A DNA stretch of 64,000 bases from Mastigias papua (taxonomy: Eukaryota > Cnidaria > Scyphozoa > Rhizostomeae > Mastigiidae), in the NCBI GenBank assembly GCA_964019165.1, contig OZ025287.1, positions 6,318,844 to 6,382,843 on the forward strand, given 5' to 3'. A program made the translations under genes and the position numbers. Under the pieces are notes generated by a model. That model ran no database searches. It was not told the origin of the DNA and saw only the letters and a program-made list of their open reading frames with translations. Below, piece after piece: positions 19,148 through 31,442 of the stretch (position 1 is the first letter of the stretch; every line of letters starts with the position of its first letter).

Positions 19148-22100
19148 ATGACTTTGAAACTGATACTTTTTATGGTTAATGTTTTGCAATTGAAAGGTAG
19201 GTAATTATTGGGACTTTTTTCGAATTTCGTTTTGCTTTAAGCAATACTGACAGCTTACTTTGTAATATAAATGACACTCCGGTCATAATGTATGGCAATT
19301 AGGCTATGTTATTGTTAGTCCACGACATGCTTTCCTTCTAATCAACTTCAATAGAACAGTATTCGGTCATCGTCTATTATAGGAGAAAGTATATACTCAA
19401 TATGTTCTGTTAAGCCAGTGCTTCAGATCAAATTTCTCTGATGAGCTTACCTATCAATGGGATGTAGCAGAAATTACTGTAAACAGTAAATATAATTTTT
19501 ATTGTTTGGAGGTCGATATTTTTCTATCTAATTGAAATAAGTGTCTATGGTGAATGGCCGAGTCATGTTTGTAGAACATGCCAATATTATTATAATGCCA
19601 GAATCTACAGAATTGCCGTCGGTACAGTCGATTTAGCATATCATTGTGGTGATACTATCATTGACTAAACTCTGTTAGCTTTATACAATTTGCTATTTTA
19701 AAACATCCCTTGCTTATCGTTTATTTCATTTGTTATTTGATCCAAAATTAGGCCCGTTGGTAATTTTATTGAGATAGTCATTGAAATATGCATTTCCTTG
19801 AAAATTCATTTTCAAATGCTTGATCTATCATGAAAATGCATGATGAAAATGCAAGAATTTAGCTATAGCTATTAATCCACACTTCTCTAAAAGCCCGAAT
19901 TGAGATGACAGAATTCGTAGAATTATTGCTTCTTGGAACTCTCACGTTTTCAATTTTCTTCCTATTATATTTCTGATCGAGCACTCCCCTACAAAAGTCT
20001 GGCACAACCAGAACATAGAAAAAGGCATTGAATAGGGATATGCTAAAATCACAAGAAGATACATAGAAAATGAACTATTAGCAATGGCATTGCGATTGTG
20101 ATTTTAGCATATTTCCTATTCATGGCCTTTTTCTGTGTTCTGGTTGTTCGCAAATTCAACAAGATACTCAACAAAATGTTCTTGCAAATGCGTTGCACTT
20201 GCAATGTAAACAGATATGTTTACAGATTCAGCTTCCATTGTAAGGGGACCTACTATATACCACAAAGATTATTGAAAATGTCCTTGAATGGCGGCTCTGC
20301 TTTGTACTGTATGTAGCCACGTATTTAATAAACTATTAAAATTATCAGTTTTTTCTTTATAGCGCTGCCAAAGTGGCCCGAAGGTACCTATTCTCTTCCC
20401 AGGCCAATTACAGGATGTCCCTTAAATTGGAAAGAAGGCATGAGATATCAAGACACAGAAAACGTCTTGAATTCAAATCAGAAGTCAAAATCATATCACT
20501 TATCAGGCTCTATAGATCAGCACGGAATTAGACAAGATTTTTGCACTAAGATCAATGCTGAAATTGGAAGAGGTAGTTGGCCTTCTGGACAGTATTGCAT
20601 TTTTCGATATGGTGCAAAGTGCCCTGATGGTTTAATAGAGGGTAAATTAGTCATTTTTCTTGTATGACCTTTTAGCTACTTAGTAAAATTTAAGAATTTA
20701 TGAAAGTCACCTAGAAGCAAAATCTGTCAGATTGTTTTTCAATGTTTATATTAGAATGGTCATTTATTCATTAGATTAATGCAGACGGTCAATGAGAGAA
20801 TGATAGAATAATTCCTCTTCAATGGGGCTATGAACTTCTTTCTTCGTACTCTAAACAAGATAGCAATAGCAATCGAGACATCAATTTATAAGAATATACT
20901 TCAAAGTACTTTTGCTTCCAAGCATATTCTCGTTATTTTCTATATATTAAATTTCACTGAAATTTCAAAAGAGTAGTGTTTTCTTAGTATTGACTTACAT
21001 GAATCAGTTTAATTATTAATAATTGTCACAGTTTCATAATCATGGTCTACATTGTTGTCTTTGACGATGTAATTTTTATCTTACAGGCTGGATCTTTTGG
21101 GATGATGAAAATGATGAGATGATAGATGCCCAGAGTTTGTATCAGGGCTATTTGCCATCTGGAATTTATGAAAAAGATACATTGATATATACATGCTGCA
21201 GAACAGATGGCAACAAAAAGGTGAGCTTATTGTACTGTCACTAGCATATGTCAAGGATGTTAGCATGATCATAGTCTGTTGTTTGTGTATGATATAAAGA
21301 AAATTCTAGAAGTAAGCCCACAACAGCACTACTATACTTGTAAATATTGAAATCTCTTGTATTATAGATACACTTGACAATACTGTGTCTTTAAATAAGA
21401 GAGCCCACTGATAAAATTCTAGCATGTTCCTTACATGATTGCATAAATATTTCTTAACATTAAAGTTTTGGACTGAAATTGATTTTCGAAAAACGCCGCT
21501 TAGACTATAATTTGAAATGTATGGTAAAGTTCTTGGATTCAAAATATACTATTATATCTCTTTGACATCATAAGAACTTATCTAATCCAAAATTAGGATA
21601 ATATTTGAGATAGGTTTTTCATTAATAACTACGAGAACAAGAGAAAATATAATAATTTTTGAAGAATAATATAAACTCAAGGAGCAAAAAAATAAACTAG
21701 TATCTCTTGTATTACACATTGTCAGAAAATGAGGGAGGCTATTCAGTAACGTCCTTCTAAACAATAGTCACACATGTGCTTTTACTTTGTGACTCAAACT
21801 GTGCTGGGATGTTTGTAATGCTGTACTTGGATAGCTTTAACATATAGCTGCTGACCATATCATCCTAATATTACAATTCATGACTTCCAAAGCAGTGAGA
21901 TGAAACTCAAATTATATTGGAAAACTGCTTTGATGAGCTCTTTCCGAACCAGATGCAGCACTCAAATGTAACCAGGCGGAATTCACATTTCAAATATAGC
22001 GAAATATAATGAAGTTCCGCTTTTTATAAGATTTGTTCTTTTAGAATTGAGAACAGCAATCCTAACTTAGTGATGTTTTATGGTTGGAATGAATCTATGA

Positions 22101-25100
22101 TTTTAACATACCTAAGTTACTCCCTTCGAAACTCTTCTCTCATGGCATCGATCAAGGCCAGTAATTGTTGGTAAAATTAGATAATGCTAAATTGCTCATT
22201 TGGGGATATTTGAATGTATCCCATTTTGCATATTAACTTTGAATAATCACAGAGAACATCTAATATGTATTAAGATTTCTCTTGAACTACCGAACTAGAT
22301 ATGAAGCTGAATTGAATGTGAGTGAGACCTTCAGTTAGCTGTTGTATTAGCTCTCTACTGTAGCATAGTATTGGAAAATATGCTGATCATACAAACTGAG
22401 GCAAATTTTGTAACAATCCAATCAAAAGACATTCTCAACAAACAATCAGAAGCTTGGATGGTCACGTCACTTTGCATACATTTACCTGCCACTCCCTCGT
22501 TGCACTGGGGAAAAAATAGCCATACAAAAAATGGCTGTCAGCAATACATACTTGTTTGAAACTCTCCCAGTTTTTAGTAGCATTGATTTAAACAAATAAT
22601 TTAAGAATTCCTCGCGGCCCTAAGATATATATGTATAGAATTTTTCTACAGCAAAGTTCAAACTTCATCCCTTCCAAAATTATATATCAAATAGGTCTAG
22701 GTACCCAGGAAAGTGACTCCCAACTCCAAATGGACTGTTCATATTTCACCATAAGTGCCGTAAAATTCCCCAAGGAACCCTTTCTCAATAGTATCTGTTT
22801 CCTTTTATATCTCATAAGAATTTTAAAACTACATCTTACTTCGGTTTCACAAGTACAGCAAGAAGGTATACTAAGTATTCTGGCTCCAACAGAATATATT
22901 GCTTACAATTCAACACATTTACAAAAAGATAAGTAAAATTCATGTCAAGTTTTTGTACAGGAAACAGACAATGTGAACATTAGATAATTTTTAAGTGTTC
23001 CAAATAATGTCAAACCTATAGAATGAATACATACACACGACCAAAAATTCTTTACAGCTAATGTTAGATGAATTTTCTAAAACTATTATGGAAATATAAT
23101 AACGAGAGGAAAGAATAAATTAGGTGGTACGCTGCTAGTAGTTTAATAAGCTCGTCCCGCCAGTTGAGCCAATAAAATAAGTGACACTGATACTTCCAAT
23201 ATTAATCTATTAACTATATAGCCTCTTCAATTTGAAGTTAGTTTACTTTTTCTATGTCAATTTTGCCTCTCCCACCTCCGAAAAGTAGATAATGATTTGC
23301 AAATTTTAGTGAAACAGTCCTGCAAAGATAAACACCTGCTGACGAAAAAGTAGATGAAATAAATACTCTTTTAACGTAAAATAGGTTTCGTTGACGATAA
23401 TGAGAATACGTCAGGAAATCATTGAGAATTGTCCATTTACTGTAGCCACATGGAGTTCAACTCACTGAATGGAATATAGTAGTTCTAATTCACCGAGTGG
23501 CAACTTTACAACTCCCTTTTACTCAGCAATAAGTTTGTTGCGACAGATGTTGCCATGATGAAACAACTCTATGCTAAAGCAGGACTTTAATTTTCTTTGT
23601 TCTCCTTCTCCTGTGGGTTTTTGTCACTGGAAATGTGCAAAGTATTACTTAGTTCTCTGGGGTGAGAAAGACAGAGTTGCAGTTACAATAAGAGATTATT
23701 TTCAATTCAACGATGCTATTGAGAAATGATTCTCTTGAGGTATTGTACGGTATTTATGCTGAATTTTGAACAGTTCGTTAGAGACTGGGAGCCATTTTCC
23801 CTAGGTACCTAGACCTTTTTGACATATACTTTAGGAAGGATGAAATTTGAAAGCAATTTCATAAAGTCATCGCTTAGCACAGCGAGCAATTGTTAGCTAA
23901 TTCCCTGAGAAAATGCTATCAAAAGCTAGAAGGGTATCAAGGAAGTACGTGTTCATAAAGGCCGTTTTTGTGCAGCCATGTTTTACCATTGCTAGGTGGG
24001 GTGGCAAAATGTTAACAAACAACGTTACCGTTCAGGTTTCTGTTTGGTTATTGAGGATCACTTTTGATTGGCTATTACAAGATTTGCCTCTGCTCATCAT
24101 AAATATTTTAGAATTGAAGCTCACTTTGATAGTCATAATTTCAACCGTTCGGACCATTCATTAGTAGTTTTCTAATGTCTCTAAGTGCACAATCTAACAT
24201 CATCACTTGGTGCGAGCGTTTAGGGCATAGATTAAAAATGTTAGGATTCTTACCATATCAAATAGCTTAAATTGTGCACATTCTGCATATTAAAATAAGG
24301 GGAGCGACTATTATTATCAGATGAAGCGAATGATGTTTCCTAGCAGGTTTAATCTTAAGCGATATTTGTTTGCTCTAGGAATGAACTGCATGGTTGATCT
24401 CGTTCTTTTGTACCAACTGATATAGCTTTTAATAATCCCATTGGCGTACCTTTCTTGAAGACCTGCATGACTGTGAATTTTTCGTACAACAGGTGCCAAT
24501 AACTTTGCCACTGTCACAACCTTTTTACCTTCTGGCATTTGGGTCTTCAGAATGCCAGCAAGTTAATGGCGGAAGAGCCACATCAGAATTTGTAATATGG
24601 GATGATGAAGATCGAATGAATAGAAATGGTAACAGTTTGTTTGTACCTTACGATGTCAAGAAAGGAAGATGGAATACGAAAATTTACTATTGCTTTTATG
24701 AATTTGGTGAGTTTGAATTTTTCACAAGGATTGTACGTATACTCATAGATAAGCATGTATTCTCTGATTTGTGAGAAATTGTTTTATACAGTAGAACTCG
24801 CATAATTCGGATCGGCTTTATCCGGATTTCGGTGTATTCCGGACAGAATTACTAAGTCCAATTAATTTCCTATTGAATTGTACTAAATTAATTCCCATTA
24901 TCCGGATTTCCTAGTCCGGATAAATGCATAAACCGGACTATATGTTTGGGCAATTATGCTATTCTTTTACCGTAGTCCGGATAAACGATCTTAGAAATAT
25001 GTCAATGAGCACAGGTGTATTCTTCACTGTATTACCATATCCTAACTGCATACATTATAACCAATAAGTGACATGAATCCCTGCTTCAAGCAGAGGCCAG

Positions 25101-27761
25101 CGTGTTGGCAACACTTTAAAACAATACACTTTCATAATTATCATGGCTTCATAGCGAAAGCATACAGATCGTACGTACCAAGAGAAATATAGAGTAATTA
25201 AATTTTGCGATGAGAATCCGGGAATAAAAAGAAGCGACATAGCGTTAAAGTTTGGAATAAAACCACAGACTTTAAGGCATATGATGAAAGTAGAAACGAA
25301 GAAAAAAGTTTTTAATGTTGTGGAAAATCCGCCAGATGCAAGAAAGGGTACAATAAAGCGTGTAAAAAATGTACGTTTTCCAACATCGAAGCCGCTTTTA
25401 TTATTTGTCTCCGTCAGTATTGTACCGATCCGGATTTGAAAATTGATGGAGACATGCTTGTAGCAAAGGCTGACTATTTCTGAAGGAATTGGGTTGTGAA
25501 AGTTCGGAAATGACCTCGGGATGGATCCACTGATGTAGAAAACGCTACGGAATGGGGGAAATTTTGAAATCAAGCGAAGCAGGGGATACTGAAGTGTGAA
25601 AGAGTGGAAGGTAGGAAAACTAAAGGAGATCCTAAAGTTGTATGAACCAGAGAACATTTTTAGTGCTGATGAAACCGGTCTGTTCTGGCCACTGTTACCA
25701 GAAAAAGCCTAGGATTCATCGGTACAAAGCAGCATGGTGGTAAAAAAACAAGACTAGGATTACTACATTAGTTGCGGCAAACATGACTGGAAGGGAAAAA
25801 TTGCTGCTGATAGTGGTGGGCAAAAGCCAAAAGCCTCTGGCTTTCAGAAATGTGCTTCATATTCTCGTTACTTACAGGGCAAATAAGAAAGCGTGGATGA
25901 CAAGGGAACTGTTCACTGAATGGTTAATGAAACTAAACAGACAAATAAAACTTAAACATAGAAAAATTGCAATGGTAGTCGACAACTGCACAACCCATCC
26001 GTCAATAGGTATTCAGGAGTGACTTAAATTATGACATTGTACGTGAATCCGAAATATGCTGGGAGTGATCTCCAAACAACAACACAAATTTAACGGGGTC
26101 ACAGAAAAAATTTTAGCGTAATCCGGATTTGCTTTAATCCGGACGAATTTTGGCGGTCCAATTAGATCCGGATTATGCGAGTTCTACTGTATATAAGAAA
26201 GCGAATTATTGTCAATCCTCAAATTAGGCCCCTAATGGGCTTAATTATTTTTGAAACCATTTTGGGAGGGAGCTTATTTGAGGGGAGGCTATTTTAAAGC
26301 AAAGGCCTACTCGATATAGAACAGTTATAAGATTACTTGGCATGTTTTCCAAAAAATTACATTGTCAAAACATCTACTGTACATGGCATTCAAAGAAAAA
26401 TCTAGATTTAAGCATCTGTCGATATCAAAGTTTCACCATATTCTGTGCTTGGGGCTTATTTAAGGGAGGGGGTATATTAAGAATATGAGTTTCTTTCATG
26501 GAGGTTTTACCCAGTAGGATTTTGAAGGATGTTCCATTTCGAGGATTTACAGTATGTAAAAACCTGCACGTTAATAAGCTATGATTATGAAATAAGCCTG
26601 TGTATACTTTTATGGGCTAAGGCATTCCCATCAATCAGGGTAGAGGCCCCTTCTATCTCACTTATGCATGTGGCGTTCTGGGAGGATCAGTGAAGGGAGT
26701 TGATTGGCAAAAATGCTGAATATTTTGTTATTCTATGACAAAAGAACGAAGCATCTTATATAATCTAAATTAGAAAATCGTGTTGAAAAAGTCTTTTGCA
26801 ATTGGAATAAAAACAAATAATTTCAAATTGAAAGTTCTTAATAAACAAAGTTCTTACATGCAACCTTACTTGTTACCATACTTATCAAGGGACAAGTGGA
26901 TTTGTCAATATCGATTGACGTGGAACGCAAAAGACTTTAAATCTCTTAACTATTGCACAAAACCTGACTTTTAATATTGCAAGTTTACTCTGTGAAGCAA
27001 AGATGAAGATAGTGAGCACACTTAAATTCGTACATAGACGAATCGATTTTAAAGAACTAGCTAACAATATCTGGATTTTCTCATATATTAGAATCTTGCG
27101 GTATTAATGGGGCAGTCTGCCAGAATACTACTGAATTTGACAACTCACAGTCAGCAAAGAGCCAAATTGTTACAGTGGACGGGAAAAGACCAGAGGTAGG
27201 TGTATTTTCAATGATAGCAAGGCTTTATCTATTTTCATGCTTATGATACTAAAGCGTGATATACAGACAGAAGTTCAGAGATTAAATTTATGCCCATTGC
27301 TAAGATGGATAGCTTTATATCTTAGGTAGTACGTACGATTTGCTACTACAATTACATCTAGTGAATTAATGGTTTTATTACTTGAAAGTTGCTTATAGAT
27401 ATGGATTTATATAACCTGCTAAATTAAAGAGATTTTCGCGAGTTGAGATTCATAGCTATTGCTATGAATAAAGGTTTATGGTCTACTCAGCTGCACCATA
27501 ATGACAGGTAATACTTTGCCATAAAATTAACATTAATTGGTAAATTTATCATAGCTTCCTGGTTTTGCCACAACATCTCCACACTCATCAGGATTGGCGG
27601 TAGCTATTGGAAGCACTGTTGCTGGAGTGATTTGTGGAACTGCAGTATTAGCATATGTTGTGAAGCATTACTTGAATAAAAATGCTGAAAGGAAAGACAG
27701 TGGAATTTTTGATGACGAAGAGGAGGAGGAAATTTTTCCAATGCCTGACGAGATTTGGTAA
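19148..27761 (+). CDS. ApeC-domain single-pass membrane protein
   Basis: Exons: 19148-19196, 20363-20641, 21087-21220, 24493-24706, 27092-27195, 27555-27761; 328 residues, all phases consistent. Exon 1 gives a short signal peptide (MTLKLILFMVNVLQLKA) that joins in phase to LPKWPEGTYSLPRP. Residues about 18-226 form an ApeC domain: TGCPLNWKEGMRYQDTE, the YHLSG block, WPSGQYCIFRYGAKCPDG, WIFWDDEN, a LPSGIYEKDTLIYTCCR stretch, ITLPLSQPFYLL, ECQQVNGG, IWDDEDR and NTKIYYCFYEFG. ApeC domains occur in apextrin-like invertebrate proteins, some of which bind bacterial peptidoglycan. A linker with two Cys and an N-glycosylation site follows. Then comes a hydrophobic helix (about 273-296, GLAVAIGSTVAGVICGT...) and a cytoplasmic tail with FDDEEEEEIFPMPDEIW. 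Type I topology is inferred. The signal-peptide exon is the least certain part, supported by phase and composition only. Ligand and role are unknown. Confidence 0.85.
20004..20147. repeat. Perfect-style hairpin repeat in the first ApeC intron
   Basis: The arm 20004-20054 (ACAACCAGAACATAGAAAAA..., ending GCTAAAATCACAA) is reverse-complementary to 20096-20147 (TTGTGATTTTAGCATAT..., ending CTGGTTGT) with only a few mismatches. A loop of about 40 bases separates them. It could fold in RNA; it may be a tiny fold-back element. Confidence 0.75.
24789..26189 (+). pseudogene. Dead pogo/Tigger-type DNA transposon
   Basis: The termini CAGTAGAACTCGCATAATTC (24789-24808) and its inverse, ending GCGAGTTCTACTG (26189), are flanked by TA on both sides, the Tc1/mariner-pogo target duplication. 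Inside, the plus strand encodes pieces of a jerky/Tigger-type transposase: a CENP-B-like helix-turn-helix (KYRVIKFCDENPGIKRSDIA, from about 25190) and the DDE segment starting ADETGLFWPLLPEKA (about 25665). Further DDE blocks are TGREKLLLIVVGKSQKP, YRANKKAWMTRELFTEWL and IAMVVDNCTTHPS (to about 26000). Frameshifts, an internal deletion and several stops separate them. At 1.4 kb it is shorter than intact relatives. It sits in the ApeC intron between 24706 and 27092. Confidence 0.9.
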
Positions 27762-28792
27762 TGATCACTTTGAACCTTTTTGTACAAGAAAATCTACTCA
27801 AAGTACAATTTTAAAGTATGACACTGTATATGATGGAATTTAATCAGAGCTGGCATTTACTTTCAAAACAGTAGCAAATTCTCAGTAACTCGTCTATGAT
27901 ACATCAAAGCTCTGTTTCTACAGAAAAGCAATATTAGACTATCTGGAAGATATTTTTTCTGTTGAAAATAATTTATGAATGTTATTATGGAACTATGTTG
28001 TCTAATGTCTTGCATCATTTAAGGATGTCCAAGTCAGTTGTATGATAATTTATGAGTGTGACAAGGCAGAAATGAGTACAAAATACTCTGCTTTAAATAC
28101 AGCATTATCCAGAACAATTTGCAATGTATTCCCCTAAACGTAAGAGTAATCGAAACACTTCCATGCTGCTCGTAATCACGGAAAGAAACACATTGCCACA
28201 AATTATATAGTATCAATATTAGAAACGAGCATTTAAAATTGTAACTGCGTCACATAATAGCTGACAAAGTTGTCTTTGCTCAAATACGTCTTTTGTCTAT
28301 TAGTTATCATTATTTTATTGGAGATGACACGTTTATAGCTACTTTAATTGCAAAAAAGAACTTATTTAGAATCTTTTTGAACAGTAGATTGCAAAACATA
28401 TTATGCTAATGTTGCCAATGATTTGAAAATATGCTTCTTTGACTTCTATGGAGTAGCTTCCTTCGCAAAAGTAATAGTATCCTAAGGAATTTCAAATCAA
28501 TTTCACACGGACAACAATAGTTTTCTTGAGATTTCGGCTTCTTGGAAAGCCATCTAAGTTCACTTCCAATTGATATGAAAGCTAGGTTTTAAGTTTGACT
28601 GGTGAGTGAAAGTCGTAATTTTGTAAGTAGGTAAATATATAATATGACTTTTAAGTTGCTAAATTTTGAATATGAAATATAAAGAAATTGTCGTCGTAGG
28701 GTACAATGTAAGAGTACATGGTGCCAAATGAGCTATGTGTTGTAGATATACCGGCTGTATCTGATTTCAAGTTCAGTTAGATGCATGTGAGA

Positions 28793-28798
28793 AATAAA
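28793..28798 (+). promoter_or_regulatory. Candidate polyadenylation signal of the ApeC gene
   Basis: AATAAA about 1.03 kb after the ApeC stop codon, in sense orientation. It implies a long 3' UTR; other signals cannot be excluded. Confidence 0.35.
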
Positions 28799-31442
28799 CC
28801 ATGTCGAATAATGCATGTTTATTTATGTAGTTAGATGTAACTTTACTTGCCGATAGCTTGTAACGAATTGATAATGTTAAAGATGATAAAATATTACGTA
28901 TTATGAAACTCAAATTCTTCATTTCCATTTATATAGAGGCTTTTCATTTATGCTCTGTTTGACAAAATACTATACAGATTTGATCTACATTTGTACCTGT
29001 TGATATTTGTAAAAATGGAAGCAATGACCTACAGCTGATTTCATTTGAACAATTTTTACATGCATGTAAAGTACTCTGCTTCGAAGCAAGATAATTTTGT
29101 CCATGGTCTATAATATGCATTAATGGTCAGTACTTGAGAATGCTTTGTTTGTCTACAATAAATAAGATTTCTTCATGATTAACTTTATCCACCCTTTCTA
29201 CTTGGACTAGATCACTACTAAACAAGGCAGCATTTCCTGGGATACTTTAGCATAGTTGAACTACTGAGCGATTTCAGTATTAACGATAAAATGTATGGAA
29301 AGGCCTTTATTTCTCCATTAATCGACTTAATTTTTAAAAGTACGCCTTCCTCCAAGTTATTAGGGAGTTGTTTGCAAAAGAAGTGTTACGAGGCGAGCGG
29401 AAGACATTGTAGTTGGGCTTAAGGGAAAGTTTCATGCTGAGGTGTTGCATTGCCACTAAGTTTTGTGTAATAGAGTGGGCAGAGAGAAAAGTGATTTTGA
29501 ATATGATACGCATAACATTTGTTTACCAACTACTTGTGACATTTACATTGGTGTAAATTACGCCTATTTTGGCTACTTATTATGGTCACAAAGTTGCCAA
29601 TGAGAATCAATGATGCCCATTGGTTTGACCTAAAACAGGTCATCTGTTTACTAGTCAGGTCATGCAAGCTAAAAATTTAGCTTCCTGCACCAAGGGACAC
29701 AAGAAAATTGCTTTTTTGCAATTGTTAATAAAAATTGAGAACTTTAGCCTTCTTCCTCCAAAATTTCAATTTGCTTTACTTTGTGACTACTAAAAAAGTA
29801 TGAAATAAATTAGCTTTCATTCATCTTATTCATAGTCCCAACTCTCGTACTTGTCTGTGAATTTGCTGGTACTTTACCATGCATGATCAATTAGCGATGA
29901 CCTCTTGATCTTGTGTAATGATTCCTTCTTCGTTCTGACCACACGCAGTAAATATTTTCATCAATGCTTGCACCGGAATCGTAAAGTAGGCCATCCTCTC
30001 GCGCGAAAATGGAGGTAAGATTAAATGTTCTTTTGTCGCATATATAAAGGGATAAAATCTTACGTTCTATTCTAAATTTACCACTAGTTGGCTCTTGAAA
30101 CTTCAGTCGCAAATAGACACGACTATTCATAGGATACGATGAGTTGATGTTGTGATAAGCTGCATTACATCGAAATATGTTTCGTAAGTCGGCTCAGGCA
30201 CAAATCTAGGATAATTTCAACTTTCATTTTTTAAGACTTGTGTTTATGTCACCTATCAGGACAAAAATCAAGTAAGCTGTAAGACTTGTGGATCATTCAG
30301 TTAGGCATTACATTTTGTTGTGCTTGTTTTATAGTCTTTTTGACATAACCACTTTTTAAGAGAGTACACGGATGTTGCTGCATTACTGATGTGTGAAATC
30401 TTCCATCATTACAGTATTTATGGATGTACTGGTAATGCAGTCAACAAAAAAGATATATCTGCTCTTTACTTGCTTTGAGACTACTTAACAGATAGAATAG
30501 AAAATGGGGGTGAGAGGAATCCTAGCAGAGTAATCAATACTGAATACAAAATTGAAAATGGTATGGTCCTTACAACAGAACCGAAAAATGCAGTTTGTCG
30601 AAAATCTTATTTGAAAATGAACTATTATAGTCTCTAGGGAAAGAGCCTACATTAATCCTCTTCTCTGATATTAGCACTAAATAATAATGTAGATTCTGCT
30701 CCTCATATTCGAAGTTGTGAAGCAATATACTTGAACGATAATTTGACCCACGTTGTAGTGCAGGATTTTGAAAGAGTACTGGATATCTGCAAACAATATT
30801 CTGTTTCAATTGCTCTTTGGTTCCATGAATATTCAAGAGAGTTAAATCTGAAGCGAATTCAAGAAATCTTAGGAGCGAAGGTTACTTTAGAATTACACGA
30901 GAATCTTTGCACAAAACCAACAAGGAGGAATTGCTAAGACAGGCAAAGTCAGAATCTAATTGTAAATTCGTTAATAACAGAATTTTTCATTTGCGTAGGA
31001 CCTCTTTAAGTAGGATTTCTCATAACATGTTAGCAGAACATCTCATTTGTTAAGAGTAAGGACGGCATTGGGATAATTTTCTCGACATCTTACAAAATTC
31101 TGATATACGATTTATTCTCAAATCACAGATTGAAGCTCCTTCATCTATTTTATCGATTTGCCAAACGAGAATCGAAGAGAATGCTCGACAAGACAAGCCC
31201 GTATCTGCATATGAGTTTGTGCTCATGATCTTGTAGAAATATATCTGCATAGCCTTATTTAGTGCCTGGTTTAGTTCCCAGTTTGGTTTTGCTGAAAATA
31301 GATAGAATACAGTTTACATACTTTTTATAAACTCTTGAGTCCATTTTTATTTTCATGCCTGTTTTGGAGCATAAAGTATAACGTAGACATTTGCAAGCAG
31401 ATGTCAAAAACTTTAAAATGAAATTATTCCTCTAATTTGTAG
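28799..31442. other. Intergenic DNA and presumed 5' UTR/first intron of the SEA-minicollagen gene
   Basis: There is no recognised gene. An open plus-strand stretch ending at a TAG/TAA near 30937 (about 30665-30936, containing DFERVLDICKQYSVSIALWF) matches no family I know and may be a decayed element. The start codon of the following gene should be in a short exon here; several ATG-GT sites exist (for example near 29127 and 30559), but none can be chosen by eye. Confidence 0.35.

Noticed and set aside
25055..25657. 200-codon minus-strand frame
   Set aside because: Antisense shadow of the dead pogo transposase; composition is rich in Phe/Ser as expected from the complement.
29891..30130. Minus-strand frame containing DSGAS, considered as a retroelement aspartic protease
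   Set aside because: The motif is too short and no flanking protease or RT sequence is present.
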